Shown here one piece after another: positions 8,293-17,747 of a stretch of 64,000 nt of DNA. The notes beneath the pieces are model-generated. The model had not been told where the DNA came from and ran no database searches. It saw only the letters and a program-made list of their open reading frames with translations. The position numbers were made by a program, and so were the translations under genes. Location: positions 1,178,001 through 1,242,000 of the forward strand of contig OZ252012.1 of NCBI GenBank assembly GCA_965247395.1, given 5' to 3'. Each line of letters starts with the position of its first letter. Position 1 is the first letter of the stretch. The stretch comes from CAYRJD01 sp965247395 (lineage in GTDB: Bacteria; Actinomycetota; Acidimicrobiia; Acidimicrobiales; Poriferisodalaceae).

Positions 8293-11127
8293 TCACTGTG
8301 CCGAAGCCCCTAGGTAGGCGTTGATGACCTCTTCGTTTGTGCGAATCTCGCCTGCGTTACCTTGCGCTATCAGCTTGCCAAAGTCCAACACATAGATGTA
8401 GTCGCATACGTCCAGCACTAGGCCCATGTCGTGATCCACCAGCAGGATCGAAATGTCGTGCTCAACAATGTCAAACAGCTCGTTGCCTAGAGCCTGGCTT
8501 TCGGAAGTATCCAGACCGGCGGCTGGCTCGTCCAGCAGCACGACATCCGGATTGGCTGCCAGCGCCCGTGCCACACCTAGCAGTTTCTGCTGGCCTAGCG
8601 GAAGGCTGGAAGGCTGATCATCTGCGAATTGCGACAAACCGACCAACTCCAGTGCCCACTCAACCTGGGCTAGGTCGGTGGCGCGGCTGGGTAAAACGAA
8701 GTCCATCGCAACCGACGAAAACGAAGCTCGCTCGCTAGCGACTGCCAAGTTTTCTTTGACGGTGAGATCGGTAAACAGCTCTAGCGACTGCCAGGTTCTG
8801 GCAAGGCCTCGGCGAATGCGCTCGTGCGGCTGCAACTCCGACAACTCTTCGCCGTTGAACTCAATTCGTCCACGTGAGGAAGTAAAGCCCGTGAGCGCAT
8901 CAATCGTGGTGGTCTTACCGGCGCCATTTGGCCCAATTAGGCCAACAATCTGACCCTTGCGAACTTCCATCGTCAGGTCGTCCACCGCTCGCAGACCGCC
9001 ATAGTTCACAACCAGATTTGAGGCTCTGAGCACCGCTTCGGTGTTGCTAAAGCTGGGGCGCTGACTGCGGCTGGAAATGCCTGCGGTGCTTGCGCTCGGC
9101 TTGTTGGCTGTGCCTGGCTCAGCAGCTGTGCCTGACGGCTGCTGGGCGGCGGGCGCGCTGGCTGGGTCTGCTGTGCCAGTTCTTCTTCGCCAATAGGCCT
9201 TCATCAGTTGCCAGTTGCGGCGGTTGGCTCCTGCGATGCCGATCGGGTTAAAGATCGCCGTGATTATCAGTCCTAGTCCGGCGAAAATCTGATACGAACT
9301 GCCTAGTTCAATGCTGCGGTCAATTATCACGAACCCAAGCCCGAGCGGAGCGAACATGCCGGCAAACATTGCGCCGGACACGCTGGTGATGCCGCCCAGG
9401 TAGGCGAACGCCAGAAAGCTCAGCCCGATCAGAGTTGCAAAGCTGTCCGCTGAGAGTTGCCCACGGCTGTAGCCGATGAAACAACCGCCGAGCCCTGCCA
9501 AAAATGAAGCAATGCCGAATGCCAGCAGCTTGGTGTTAGCCACCGAAATGCCTACTGCTGCTCCGGCGCGCTCATTTGACCGCACAGCCATAAAGCGCCG
9601 ACCCGTAGCACTCTTTGCCAAGTTGGCAACCAGCACCGCGCACACAACCAAGACCGCCAGCACCAGCAAGCCGAATGACAACCGGGCGATCGTGCGTCCT
9701 TCTCGCACGCCAAGGTTGAGTCCAAAGATCTCAGGGTCTGGGATTTGGTTGCCAGCTACGGAGGTAAAGCTGGTGTTGCGGAAGATGAATTTTTCTAGCG
9801 CCACCGCTCCGGCCAGTGTCACCACAGCCAGCTGCGCTCCGCGAATCCGTAGCGCCGGTATGCCAACCAGCACTCCAAAAACTGTTGCTATCAGGGCTGC
9901 CAATAGCGTCGAAATCGGGAACGGAATGCCCGCACTATCGGCAAGTTTGCTTAGCGCAAACCCTGCCGTGCCTGCGATGCCGGCTTGCGCCAGTGAGATC
10001 TGCCCAACTAGCCCGGTGAGAACCACCAGCGACAACATGATGATCGCCACGATCATGCTGGTGATCAACCCAAACCTGTAGCTGCCGTCGAGCAGATACA
10101 GCAGCACAGCGCCGATTACAACCCACGGCAAGAGCACTCTCAGGCTCACCTTTGGTCGGATGATCTCAGGCAAGGGGTCAGACTCAAGCGCACCACGGCT
10201 GGGCAGCGCATCGCCAACAAAAAACAGCGCTATAACGATTACCACGAATGGCACCGCATCTGACAGCCCAGTTACTCCCCAATCAGGCCACCACGACTTG
10301 GTGGTTTGGAAGGTAACGATGGATTGGAATGCGCCCAAAGCCAGAGCAGCCGTCACGGTTATACCGATCGACCGTAGTCGGCCTATTAACGCAGCGGCTA
10401 GCGCAGGCACGATTGCTAGCGGGTAGGTAAGCGGATTCAGAATCACCGTGGGCGCTGCCAAGATCAGCAGTGCCCCCACGACTGTGCTTGATAAGACCCA
10501 GGTAGAGCCAGCAAGCATCTGTGGCGAGTAGCGGGCTAGCGCTACTGCGCGTTCATTTTCGGCCGCAGCGCGCGTGGCCAGCCCGAGACGTGTGTAGCGA
10601 AAATAAGCCCACATCGCTGCTGCGACGATCGCAACTATCAACGTCAGCCAGAGTCGATCGCGCGCGAAGCTGATGTCGCCGAAGCTGACGACTTTGTTTG
10701 GCAAAATGCCCGGCACAGCTCTTGGGGTAGAGCCAAATTGCAGTGTCACCAGCGCTTGAATCAGCAGCAGCACCCCCACCGAGGCGACCACTTTGGCAAG
10801 AATCGGCGCCTTGCGAAGCGGGCGGAACACCAGCACGTGCACCGCCAACCCGATGAGGCTGCACGACAGCACAGCCAGCACGAACGAAACGACGAACGGC
10901 AGATCATCGGCAAGTTTTATGCGATGCGGGATGACCGCCACCGGAAGCACGAGGTGCCCGGTGCGCTCTAGTTGGTCGTAGACGTAGGCGCCCCACATCG
11001 CCATCGCGCCTGTGGCGAAATTAATTACGCCCGTGCCGCGATAGGTGATCACGACGCCCATCGAGATGGCCGCATAGATGCAGCCAAACCCCAAGCCAAT
11101 GATGGCAAAGAGGAGGTATTGATCCAA
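8293..11127 (-). CDS. Fused LivH-LivM-LivG ABC transporter subunit
   Basis: A single 944-residue protein carrying three subunits that are usually separate. Residues about 1-310 are a LivH-type permease (YRGTGVINFATGAMAMWGAY). About 320-645 are a LivM-type permease (LVVLTGLVGQISLAQAGIAG and FAYLGGITSVSGAMFAG). About 650-700 are a Pro/Ala/Ser linker. About 705-944 are a LivG-type ATPase with Walker A GPNGAGKTTT, signature LPLGQQKLLGVARAL and Walker B VVLLDEPAAGLD. With the LivF and binding-protein neighbours this makes a complete HAAT importer in which one chain supplies both permeases and one ATPase. The frame is open throughout with no sign of an assembly join. Confidence 0.9.
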   Translation of the reverse strand: MDQYLLFAIIGLGFGCIYAAISMGVVITYRGTGVINFATGAMAMWGAYVYDQLERTGHLVLPVAVIPHRIKLADDLPFVVSFVLAVLSCSLIGLAVHVLVFRPLRKAPILAKVVASVGVLLLIQALVTLQFGSTPRAVPGILPNKVVSFGDISFARDRLWLTLIVAIVAAAMWAYFRYTRLGLATRAAAENERAVALARYSPQMLAGSTWVLSSTVVGALLILAAPTVILNPLTYPLAIVPALAAALIGRLRSIGITVTAALALGAFQSIVTFQTTKSWWPDWGVTGLSDAVPFVVIVIALFFVGDALPSRGALESDPLPEIIRPKVSLRVLLPWVVIGAVLLYLLDGSYRFGLITSMIVAIIMLSLVVLTGLVGQISLAQAGIAGTAGFALSKLADSAGIPFPISTLLAALIATVFGVLVGIPALRIRGAQLAVVTLAGAVALEKFIFRNTSFTSVAGNQIPDPEIFGLNLGVREGRTIARLSFGLLVLAVLVVCAVLVANLAKSATGRRFMAVRSNERAGAAVGISVANTKLLAFGIASFLAGLGGCFIGYSRGQLSADSFATLIGLSFLAFAYLGGITSVSGAMFAGMFAPLGLGFVIIDRSIELGSSYQIFAGLGLIITAIFNPIGIAGANRRNWQLMKAYWRRRTGTADPASAPAAQQPSGTAAEPGTANKPSASTAGISSRSQRPSFSNTEAVLRASNLVVNYGGLRAVDDLTMEVRKGQIVGLIGPNGAGKTTTIDALTGFTSSRGRIEFNGEELSELQPHERIRRGLARTWQSLELFTDLTVKENLAVASERASFSSVAMDFVLPSRATDLAQVEWALELVGLSQFADDQPSSLPLGQQKLLGVARALAANPDVVLLDEPAAGLDTSESQALGNELFDIVEHDISILLVDHDMGLVLDVCDYIYVLDFGKLIAQGNAGEIRTNEEVINAYLGASAQ

Positions 11128-11191
11128 AGCTGGCCTAGCTAGCTCTGTTTGTTAGTGGCCCAGATGCGGCAGAGCTTGGCTAAAACCCTGC

Positions 11192-12400
11192 CTAGAACCC
11201 TGACAGTGGGAAGGCGTCAAAGAAGCCGTCACCTATCAACACTCTTCCAACACTTCCGTCGGATCGTGTTCCAATCTGCCAGACAACAATGCCGGCGGAA
11301 CAGTGCGAGTACTCCGATGGCCATGGAGCTCCACCGCAGCTCAGATCCGGTCCAAGCCAGCCCGGAGTCGGGCCAGCGTTGGTGAAGGCATCTGTAACCG
11401 CTTCGGCAGTGATTTCACCGTCGATCGATTCCAGGATTGGCCTCATCTCAAACCATGCCGAATACGGAGCTACGGCGAAACTGTTGAGTTGGTCGGCGTA
11501 ACCAGCCGCGGTCATCTGTTCGGAATACACGTCAAGCCGTTCTTGGATGTCCGCAGGTGCGTATTCGCGGGTATCAGGGAAATAGAGGTCACCTTGGGTG
11601 TAGACGCCAGCCGCTGTCTCACCAAATACTTCTATGAAAAAGCTGCACGAACCAGCAAATACCGGGTTTTCATATCCAACTGCGATCGTTGCGCCAACCA
11701 TGCCTATGCATCCGGGCTCGGTGAGCTGTCCCCAGATAGCACCAACACCTGCGGACTGCGCTACTGCTATCGCTGCAGCCCAGTCGGGTGCGGCCGGGTC
11801 AACAATGATTCGCTCCATGCGAATGTTGTTGTGTGCAAGCACGGGCGCAACGGTGTTGTCTATGAAGTCAATGCCGGCTGGGCCGTCTTCCAAGATCACA
11901 GCAACGTGATCAATACCCAGTTCATTAAATGTCTTCGCTGGACCCACTGCGTAGGCGGCTGATGCTGCGTGCAAGATAAACGATTGGTCGTTGTTCTTTT
12001 CCGTTGGTCCCCACGAATTAGAGGAGATGTAAGGAATACCTGCGTCGTTCCACAAGCGGATGGCAGCCTCAGAGGCAACCTCGATTCCCATATATGCCAG
12101 CACCACGTCAGCCTCGATTAGCTCATTAGCGCAGTTGATAGCACCCTCTGGGGTGGCGTCGGACAAGCACAAGACAACTTCAATCTGTGCGCCGTTAATG
12201 CCTCCATCGGCATTGATAGCCTCAATCGCTACCTCGCCGCCTGTACGGAAAGCCGGCAACGTGAAGGCTCCGCCTTCGTTGTTTACATAGCCGATTTTGA
12301 TGGTCTCGCCGGTGCGGTCGTCATCGCCACTGCCGCATGCCGACGCAATGAGCACCAGAGCCAACAAAGCGGCCAACAGCCGCAAAAGACGCTTGTTCAT
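11192..12400 (-). CDS. HAAT-family substrate-binding lipoprotein
   Basis: Periplasmic-binding-type (Peripla_BP_6) receptor of the adjacent transporter. The signal peptide ends in the lipobox LIASAC, with Cys about residue 22, so it should be a lipid-anchored lipoprotein. The mature part begins with DRTGETIKIGYVNNEGGAF, the usual first strand of this family, and contains VVLCLSDATPEGAINCANEL. It is the first gene of the minus-strand operon, and AAGGGGA lies a few bases before the ATG. Leu/Ile/Val is the family default ligand but amides or other small molecules are equally possible. Confidence 0.92.
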   Translation of the reverse strand: MNKRLLRLLAALLALVLIASACGSGDDDRTGETIKIGYVNNEGGAFTLPAFRTGGEVAIEAINADGGINGAQIEVVLCLSDATPEGAINCANELIEADVVLAYMGIEVASEAAIRLWNDAGIPYISSNSWGPTEKNNDQSFILHAASAAYAVGPAKTFNELGIDHVAVILEDGPAGIDFIDNTVAPVLAHNNIRMERIIVDPAAPDWAAAIAVAQSAGVGAIWGQLTEPGCIGMVGATIAVGYENPVFAGSCSFFIEVFGETAAGVYTQGDLYFPDTREYAPADIQERLDVYSEQMTAAGYADQLNSFAVAPYSAWFEMRPILESIDGEITAEAVTDAFTNAGPTPGWLGPDLSCGGAPWPSEYSHCSAGIVVWQIGTRSDGSVGRVLIGDGFFDAFPLSGF

Positions 12401-12560
12401 TAGGTCCCCTTAAGTGATTTTCTAGAACCCGCTGAACTTAGCAGCCAGTGGCTGGGCGGTGCTGGTGAAACTGCAGCTGAAACTTGGTCGGCGAGGCTGA
12501 CTTAATATGAACTCCGCGCGACTGCATTGCGCGCGACCAGTGACCGAGGGGGGACTTCTA

Positions 12561-13709
12561 ATGGATATTCACGGGACTTGTAACGACAGCTTTAGCAAAG
12601 TGCGAGACGCGTTTGCGTTGAACTTTGATGAGGGTCTTGAGCTCGGGGCGTGCGTGGCGATAACCGTTGAAGGCGAGCCGGTGGTTGATCTGTGGGCGGG
12701 CGACGCTGACCCGCAAGGTAACCCTTGGGAAAAGGACACGATCGTCAACGTCTACTCAACCACTAAGACAATGGCGGCAACGTGCATGCTGATGCTGGCC
12801 GACCGAGGCGAGCTTGACTTTGACGCTCCCGTGGCTCAGTACTGGCCGGAGTTTGCGCAAAACGGCAAGGAAGACGTGCTGGTAAAGCATGTGATGTCGC
12901 ACACTGCAGGCGTACCAGGCTTTGATCCACCGGTTACCGCCGAGGAGCTATATGACCTTGACGGCATTGCTAAGAACCTGGCCGCGCAGCCGCTGTGGTG
13001 GGGGCCTCCGGGCAGCGCTTCTGGCTATCACGCCATTACGCAAGGAAACCTGGAGGGCGAGATCTTGTATCGCATTACAGGCACGCGTATGGGCGAATGG
13101 TTTCGTACCGAGGTGGCAGAACCTCTGGGCGCTGACTTTCACATGGGACTACCGGCCAGCGAAGACCATCGGGTGGGCGAGCTAACCCCGCCGGAAGTAA
13201 TAGCTACCACCGACCTGGAAATCAACAACGTGGTGGTTGCGATGGACTCAATCGCTGCGCGAACGCTGATGAGCTGCGGGCTTAATGCGACCGAGCCGCA
13301 GACACGTGAATGGCGCGCAGCTGAGATTCCTGCTGCTGGCGGCACTGGTAACGCAAGGTCTATTGGTCGGATTCACTCGGCGCTGGCCAACGGCGGGACC
13401 GTTGACGGCGTAACGCTGATGTCCGACGCCGGAGTGCGCAAAGCCCTTGAGGAACAGATCGACAACTTTGATCAGGTCTTGCAAGGCAATCTGCGGCACG
13501 GCATCGGATTCGGCCTTGATTTTGAAGGCTGGATTAGCAGCCCAAACCCGAACACCATGTTTTGGGGTGGCTGGGGTGGCTCGCTAGCGATGATCGACCT
13601 GGATGCGAAGACGACTATTACCTATGTGATGAACCGAATGGATCACAGGCTGACCGGCGACCCGCGCGGTCTGCGTATAGCGAACGCCACCTACGACTCG
13701 CTGGGTTAG
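12561..13709 (+). CDS. Serine hydrolase of the beta-lactamase/EstB family
   Basis: Class C beta-lactamase-fold esterase or peptidase. The SxxK nucleophile motif is STTK in NVYSTTKTMAATC, and the Tyr motif is probably GYHAITQGN. The family opening, DGLELGACVAITVEGEPVVDLWAG-like, is present, so it is closer to EstB-type esterases than to true beta-lactamases. There is no signal peptide. I chose ATG 12561 because a strong GAGGGGGGA precedes it at 12546; an in-frame ATG at 12507 would add 18 unconserved residues. It converges with the carboxylesterase gene, 3 bases apart. Confidence 0.85.
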   Translation: MDIHGTCNDSFSKVRDAFALNFDEGLELGACVAITVEGEPVVDLWAGDADPQGNPWEKDTIVNVYSTTKTMAATCMLMLADRGELDFDAPVAQYWPEFAQNGKEDVLVKHVMSHTAGVPGFDPPVTAEELYDLDGIAKNLAAQPLWWGPPGSASGYHAITQGNLEGEILYRITGTRMGEWFRTEVAEPLGADFHMGLPASEDHRVGELTPPEVIATTDLEINNVVVAMDSIAARTLMSCGLNATEPQTREWRAAEIPAAGGTGNARSIGRIHSALANGGTVDGVTLMSDAGVRKALEEQIDNFDQVLQGNLRHGIGFGLDFEGWISSPNPNTMFWGGWGGSLAMIDLDAKTTITYVMNRMDHRLTGDPRGLRIANATYDSLG

Positions 13710-13712
13710 GGG

Positions 13713-15275
13713 CTAGATAACGCCCTCCCAGAGCGCAATCTCTTCGTCGCGCGGACGGGTCGAAACCTCGCACGTTTCGTTTAACAGCATCGTGGGGCGA
13801 GTGTCTGCGTTGTAGTTCGGCCACTCAATCAGGTTCGCGTTGTTTGGGTTGCCGCCCTTGATGAACGCCACCCAAGCGCCGTGAGCAGCAGCGGCTAATG
13901 AACGCGGCGGGTTCTCACCGGTAAAGCCACGTGCTTGCTCATTATCAAGCTGGTCAAACGCAAAAGGCACCTCTAGGAAGTGGTGTGCTCCCCAGGCTCC
14001 GTCGGCCACCGGCGTGGGCCAATCAAAACGGTACATCCAGGTGTTGGGATTGTGCGCAACCTGCGCATCGGCCATGCGAATAGCGGGCACCGTAAACATT
14101 TGATCGGTCGTAATCGCAGCGGCTATCTCATGAGGCTCAGCGTTAGGCCGATTTGCTCGATAGGTGCTAAGCACGGCTGATCCGTCCTTGCCGGCCATCG
14201 AAAAGGTGGCATCGACAGTCATTTCAACCATCGCATCGTCAAACATATCTTTCAGCTCAACCAAGAAAATGAGCGCCTCTTCCAGCGTGGAACCGATCAT
14301 CAGATCAATATCGGCCGCCTCACCAGCAGCGATGGCGTCGATGGGTCGTCGCGGCAGCGCTTCGGTTCCAATGGTCGGCTGAAACGCCATCGCAGAGGAT
14401 GCGGCCTCGCCGAAACGATTGGGATCTCGGGTTTGAGATAGCTCGTCGTTGATCTTGATCTGAGCTTCAAGCATTACTTCGCTTGGCACTTCGAGCAGAC
14501 CGTCAAGGTCTCCTGCGGTCACACCCAACATGTCCAGCACTTGGCCACCGATCATTGAGGCGGTTGGAGCGCTGATGCCGTTGTGGGCGGCGCCGCTTTG
14601 GGGGATAGCGCGCTTGAAAAGACCTTTGGCCGCTGGCATGGCCATCAAGGTGCTGACGCTCATGCCTCCAGCGGATTCTCCAGCGATGGTTACCTGGCCG
14701 GGGTCGCCGCCAAACGCACTGATGTTTTCTTGCACCCAGTGCAGCGCGGCGATTTGATCTAGCAGACCGATGTTGCCGGACTCGGCTAGCTCAGGGAAGT
14801 GTTCACCCAGATGCCAAAAGCCTTGAACGCCTAGGCGATAGTTGATCGTGACGCACACGACGCCGTCCCGGGCAAAAGCAGAACCGTTGTAAACGTCGTC
14901 TACTCCGCTGCCGGCATAAAACGCTCCGCCATGAATCCACACCAGCACTGGACTGCCGCTGCTGGTGGGGTCGGGTGTCCAAACGTTGAGGTTGAGGCAG
15001 TCATCTCCAGCCGGACTTTGCGGAGTGCCTAGCTCGCCAAATACGCCTGGCATGGGTTGCTGAATAGCGGTCAGCCCGTAGTTGGTGGCGTCGCGCACTC
15101 CGTCCCATTTGGCGGCTGGTGCAGGCGGTCGAAAACGCAGATCTCCGACCGGGGGTGCGGCATATGGAATGCCCTTGAAGGCGTGGACACCTTCGTGGCT
15201 GCCGGGTCCGCCGATGGTGCCTTGCACCATGCCGGAACTGACGGTTACCTGGGTTGTGTTTGCTTGGTCAGACAT
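13713..15275 (-). CDS. Type B carboxylesterase
   Basis: Alpha/beta hydrolase of the carboxylesterase/lipase family, 520 residues. The oxyanion hole is WIHGGAFYAGSG, the nucleophile elbow GESAGG, an acidic residue probably lies in GSTLEEALIF, and His is in AAAHGAWVAF. The start MSDQANTTQVTVSSGMVQGT matches the usual family opening, with no signal peptide, so it is cytoplasmic. Substrates are probably small esters. Confidence 0.9.
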   Translation of the reverse strand: MSDQANTTQVTVSSGMVQGTIGGPGSHEGVHAFKGIPYAAPPVGDLRFRPPAPAAKWDGVRDATNYGLTAIQQPMPGVFGELGTPQSPAGDDCLNLNVWTPDPTSSGSPVLVWIHGGAFYAGSGVDDVYNGSAFARDGVVCVTINYRLGVQGFWHLGEHFPELAESGNIGLLDQIAALHWVQENISAFGGDPGQVTIAGESAGGMSVSTLMAMPAAKGLFKRAIPQSGAAHNGISAPTASMIGGQVLDMLGVTAGDLDGLLEVPSEVMLEAQIKINDELSQTRDPNRFGEAASSAMAFQPTIGTEALPRRPIDAIAAGEAADIDLMIGSTLEEALIFLVELKDMFDDAMVEMTVDATFSMAGKDGSAVLSTYRANRPNAEPHEIAAAITTDQMFTVPAIRMADAQVAHNPNTWMYRFDWPTPVADGAWGAHHFLEVPFAFDQLDNEQARGFTGENPPRSLAAAAHGAWVAFIKGGNPNNANLIEWPNYNADTRPTMLLNETCEVSTRPRDEEIALWEGVI

Positions 15276-15494
15276 GTTCCCCCCATGCTTCTCCTAGACA
15301 AGGGCTTCTCCTAGGCAAACCCCTAGGCGGCTCCTTTGCGCACCTTTTCTACACCATCGTTAGGCACACGCGCTAGGGCCCGGCTTGATTCGGCCTGCAC
15401 CTTAGTTATATGTGCACCAGCAAGGTTGCGGCTCTTAGCGGTGCTGGCCTGCCAGCGATAGCGCTAACCAGTCCAGCGATAGCGTTAACCAGCA
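15276..15494. other. Divergent intergenic region with short repeats
   Basis: Region of about 220 bases between divergent genes. It holds CTTCTCCTAG-type repeats near 15289-15327 and two copies of a CCAGCGATAGCG[C/T]TAACCAG unit near 15452-15493, just before the map start codon. Promoters for both genes should be here but I cannot point to convincing boxes. Confidence 0.4.
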
Positions 15495-16577
15495 ATGCCA
15501 AAGCGTAAAAGACGCCGCCCGGCTGGCCGAACCCGTCAGCAGAACCTCAATCCGGTTCGTCCGGGCCAGGTATCTCCAAGACGCAGCGTGCCGGACGACA
15601 TAGCTACCCCGGAATATGCCGAAACAGGGCAACCGCTAACCATGTCCGAGCCGTCGCTGCAAAAAAGCCCAGCTGTCATAGAAGCCATGCGTGTAGCCGG
15701 TCGTGCGGCTCGGCGAGTGCTAGCCGGAGTGGCAGCTGAGATAGCCCCTGGTGTTACCAGCGACCATCTTGACGAGGTATGTCACCAACTCTGCCTGGCC
15801 GAAGGTGGCTATCCCAGCCCGCTCAACTACAAGGGCTACCCGAAGTCGCTGTGCACCTCGGTCAACGAAATCATCTGTCACGGCATCCCTGACAACCGCC
15901 CACTAGCCGACGGCGACATCGTCAACTGCGATGTAACAATCTTTCTTGGCGGCGTTCACGGCGACCATTCCGAGACATTCCTGGTGGGCGATGTAGATGC
16001 GGAGTCGCAGCGTCTGGTACGGGTAACTCGCGAGGCGATGTATCACGGTATTTCCCAAGTGCGGCCCGGAGTGGCTGTGTGTGAGATCGGTAGGGCTATT
16101 GAAGCGCACGCCGAAGCAGCCGGTTTCGGCGTGGTACGTGAGTTCATCGGCCACGGCATCGGTGCGGTGTTTCACCAACCGCCCAACGTGCCGCACTATT
16201 ACGACCCGTCGGCAACCTTCGTACTAGAGGAATCGATGACGTTCACGGTGGAGCCGATGATCACCATTGGGCGGCCGAACGCTTTGCTATGGCCAGATCA
16301 ATGGACCGCTGCAACCGTGGACGGCAGCCGCACCGCTCAGTTTGAGCACACCGTGCTGGTGACGTCTGCTGGTGCCGAGCTGTTGACGGTGAGCAACGAA
16401 GACCCTCAGCCGTTTCTGGTGTCGGGCACTAAGACTGAACTAACAAGGCGCAACAGTCAGGCTGATGGCCGGCTAGCACCGCAAGCCTGGCCTGCGCAGC
16501 TGCCAGCGGGCACCAAGGCAGATCAACCGGCGGACGCTAAGTCCAGCCAGCCAACGGCGGCCACTACTCGACAGTGA
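15495..16577 (+). CDS. map: Methionine aminopeptidase, type Ic-like
   Basis: Removes N-terminal methionine from nascent proteins. All five metal ligands are visible in order: Asp in VNCDVT, Asp in HGDHSET, His in FIGHGIG, Glu in FTVEPM and Glu in QFEHT. The N-terminal segment RPGQVSPRRSVPDDIATPEY matches the proline-rich extension of mycobacterial MetAP1c, so I keep the ATG at 15495. About 65 C-terminal residues, rich in Ala/Gln/Thr, go beyond the catalytic domain and look like low-complexity addition. It overlaps the next gene by GTGA. Confidence 0.95.
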   Translation: MPKRKRRRPAGRTRQQNLNPVRPGQVSPRRSVPDDIATPEYAETGQPLTMSEPSLQKSPAVIEAMRVAGRAARRVLAGVAAEIAPGVTSDHLDEVCHQLCLAEGGYPSPLNYKGYPKSLCTSVNEIICHGIPDNRPLADGDIVNCDVTIFLGGVHGDHSETFLVGDVDAESQRLVRVTREAMYHGISQVRPGVAVCEIGRAIEAHAEAAGFGVVREFIGHGIGAVFHQPPNVPHYYDPSATFVLEESMTFTVEPMITIGRPNALLWPDQWTAATVDGSRTAQFEHTVLVTSAGAELLTVSNEDPQPFLVSGTKTELTRRNSQADGRLAPQAWPAQLPAGTKADQPADAKSSQPTAATTRQ

Positions 16578-17014
16578 CCAGCCCACGGAATCGGTTGCAA
16601 CTTGGTGCTAGCGCTACCAGTGCCCGCACGGGACAACACCCAAGGCCTCAACCTAGCTACCAGCCGGAGCCCCGTATAAAACTGGGACTGGCAGCGGCTG
16701 GAACGGTTGCTGCGATATTGCTAGCAATCATCGTTGGGGCAAGCGGTTGCGGCACCTCAGCAGATTCAGACATCTTGCCCACCACTCGCCCGGTGCTCAC
16801 CACTATGCGACCCGAGCTGACCACTACAACAACCGCTCCAATCGTTCAACGACGCGTGTATGTGGTCCAGCCAGGCGACACGTTGCTCAAGATCGCTACC
16901 GGCTTTGACGTAAGCGTGCAAGATTTGATGTCTGAAAACGGCAAAGAAAGCACTGTTTTGCGCATCGGTGAGCAACTGATCATCCCGCCCACAGCCGGGC
17001 GCGCCGCCGAGTGA
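16574..17014 (+). CDS. LysM-domain lipoprotein or membrane protein
   Basis: A basic N-terminal stretch is followed by a hydrophobic segment (about 36-55) ending in a lipobox-like VGASGC. A Thr-rich linker then leads to one C-terminal LysM domain (YVVQPGDTLLKIATGF ... LRIGEQLIIPP), which binds peptidoglycan. GTG start overlapping the map stop (GTGA). A second LysM gene follows 47 bases later with the same plan, so the pair looks like a duplication. Likely envelope-located; the enzymatic partner is unknown. Confidence 0.85.
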   Translation: MTSPRNRLQLGASATSARTGQHPRPQPSYQPEPRIKLGLAAAGTVAAILLAIIVGASGCGTSADSDILPTTRPVLTTMRPELTTTTTAPIVQRRVYVVQPGDTLLKIATGFDVSVQDLMSENGKESTVLRIGEQLIIPPTAGRAAE

Positions 17015-17061
17015 GCAGGGTGGTGAACAAGGTGAGTGAGCAAGGTGGGTGAACGGTAAGC

Positions 17062-17592
17062 GTGCACTGGCGCGGCAACGTATTGGCCAATAGAGCTTTG
17101 CCAACAAGCGCTTTGGTGGTACTGCTGTTTGGCCTTGGAACAGGCGCGGTTGTGACTGGCTGCGAGTCGGTGACGTATGGATCAGACGACTCCCCCGTTT
17201 TCGGCACCGCAAACGATGCTTCGAATACTGGCTCATCAGACTCATCAGGCTCGTCAGGCTCATCTAACTCGCCTAACTCCTCAAACCCGCTGACACCGGC
17301 TTCCGGCACCACCACAACCACCGAGGCCGAATCGTCTCGCCAGATCTACGAGGTGCAGCGAGGTGAGACTTTGATCTCTATCGCAGCCAAATTTGGTGTT
17401 GGACTAAACGAACTTGTGAGCACCAACAACATCGCCGACCCACGACTGATTTATGTGGGTCAGAAGCTGATCATCCCGCCACCGTCTGACGAAGCCGACC
17501 GGCCGGCGCTAACTATTGCGCCTCCCACGAACCCGTCGCTGCCACCTGTGTTTCCAACCTTGCCACCAACATCAACCACCCTTTGGGAATAG
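17062..17592 (+). CDS. LysM-domain lipoprotein
   Basis: Signal peptide with lipobox VVTGC, a Ser/Gly/Asn-rich linker coded by repeats (GACTCATCAGGCTC-like), one LysM domain (YEVQRGETLISIAAKFGVGL ... LIYVGQKLIIPP) and a Pro/Thr tail. The start is GTG. Its last codons and stop lie in a 37-bp sequence repeated 72 bases downstream inside the region before the PAP2 gene. Probably a wall-bound lipoprotein, paired with the LysM gene upstream. Confidence 0.85.
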   Translation: MHWRGNVLANRALPTSALVVLLFGLGTGAVVTGCESVTYGSDDSPVFGTANDASNTGSSDSSGSSGSSNSPNSSNPLTPASGTTTTTEAESSRQIYEVQRGETLISIAAKFGVGLNELVSTNNIADPRLIYVGQKLIIPPPSDEADRPALTIAPPTNPSLPPVFPTLPPTSTTLWE

Positions 17593-17677
17593 CTTTGGAA
17601 ACCGCCAAGCCTCGCGCCCCCGCATCTCATCCAGCGTCCAACATCAACCACCCTTGGGGAATAGCTTTGGAAACCGC
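17569..17677. repeat. 37-bp direct repeat, copies 72 bp apart
   Basis: Copies at 17569-17605 and 17641-17677 differ at one base. The first copy supplies the last codons and TAG of the LysM gene. The second lies in the same frame as the PAP2 gene, upstream of its likely start. It looks like a local tandem duplication. Confidence 0.9.
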
Positions 17678-17747
17678 TGTGCCTGAGACAGACGAAATTA
17701 CGAGCGGCAAGGCCGCAGGCGAAGAACCCGCAAACGAAGAACCGCCC

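Noticed and set aside
8293..11127. Triple Liv fusion as an assembly artefact
   Set aside because: The frame is continuous, the linker is natural Pro/Ala/Ser sequence and LivF follows in order. Kept as a real fusion, with a read check suggested.
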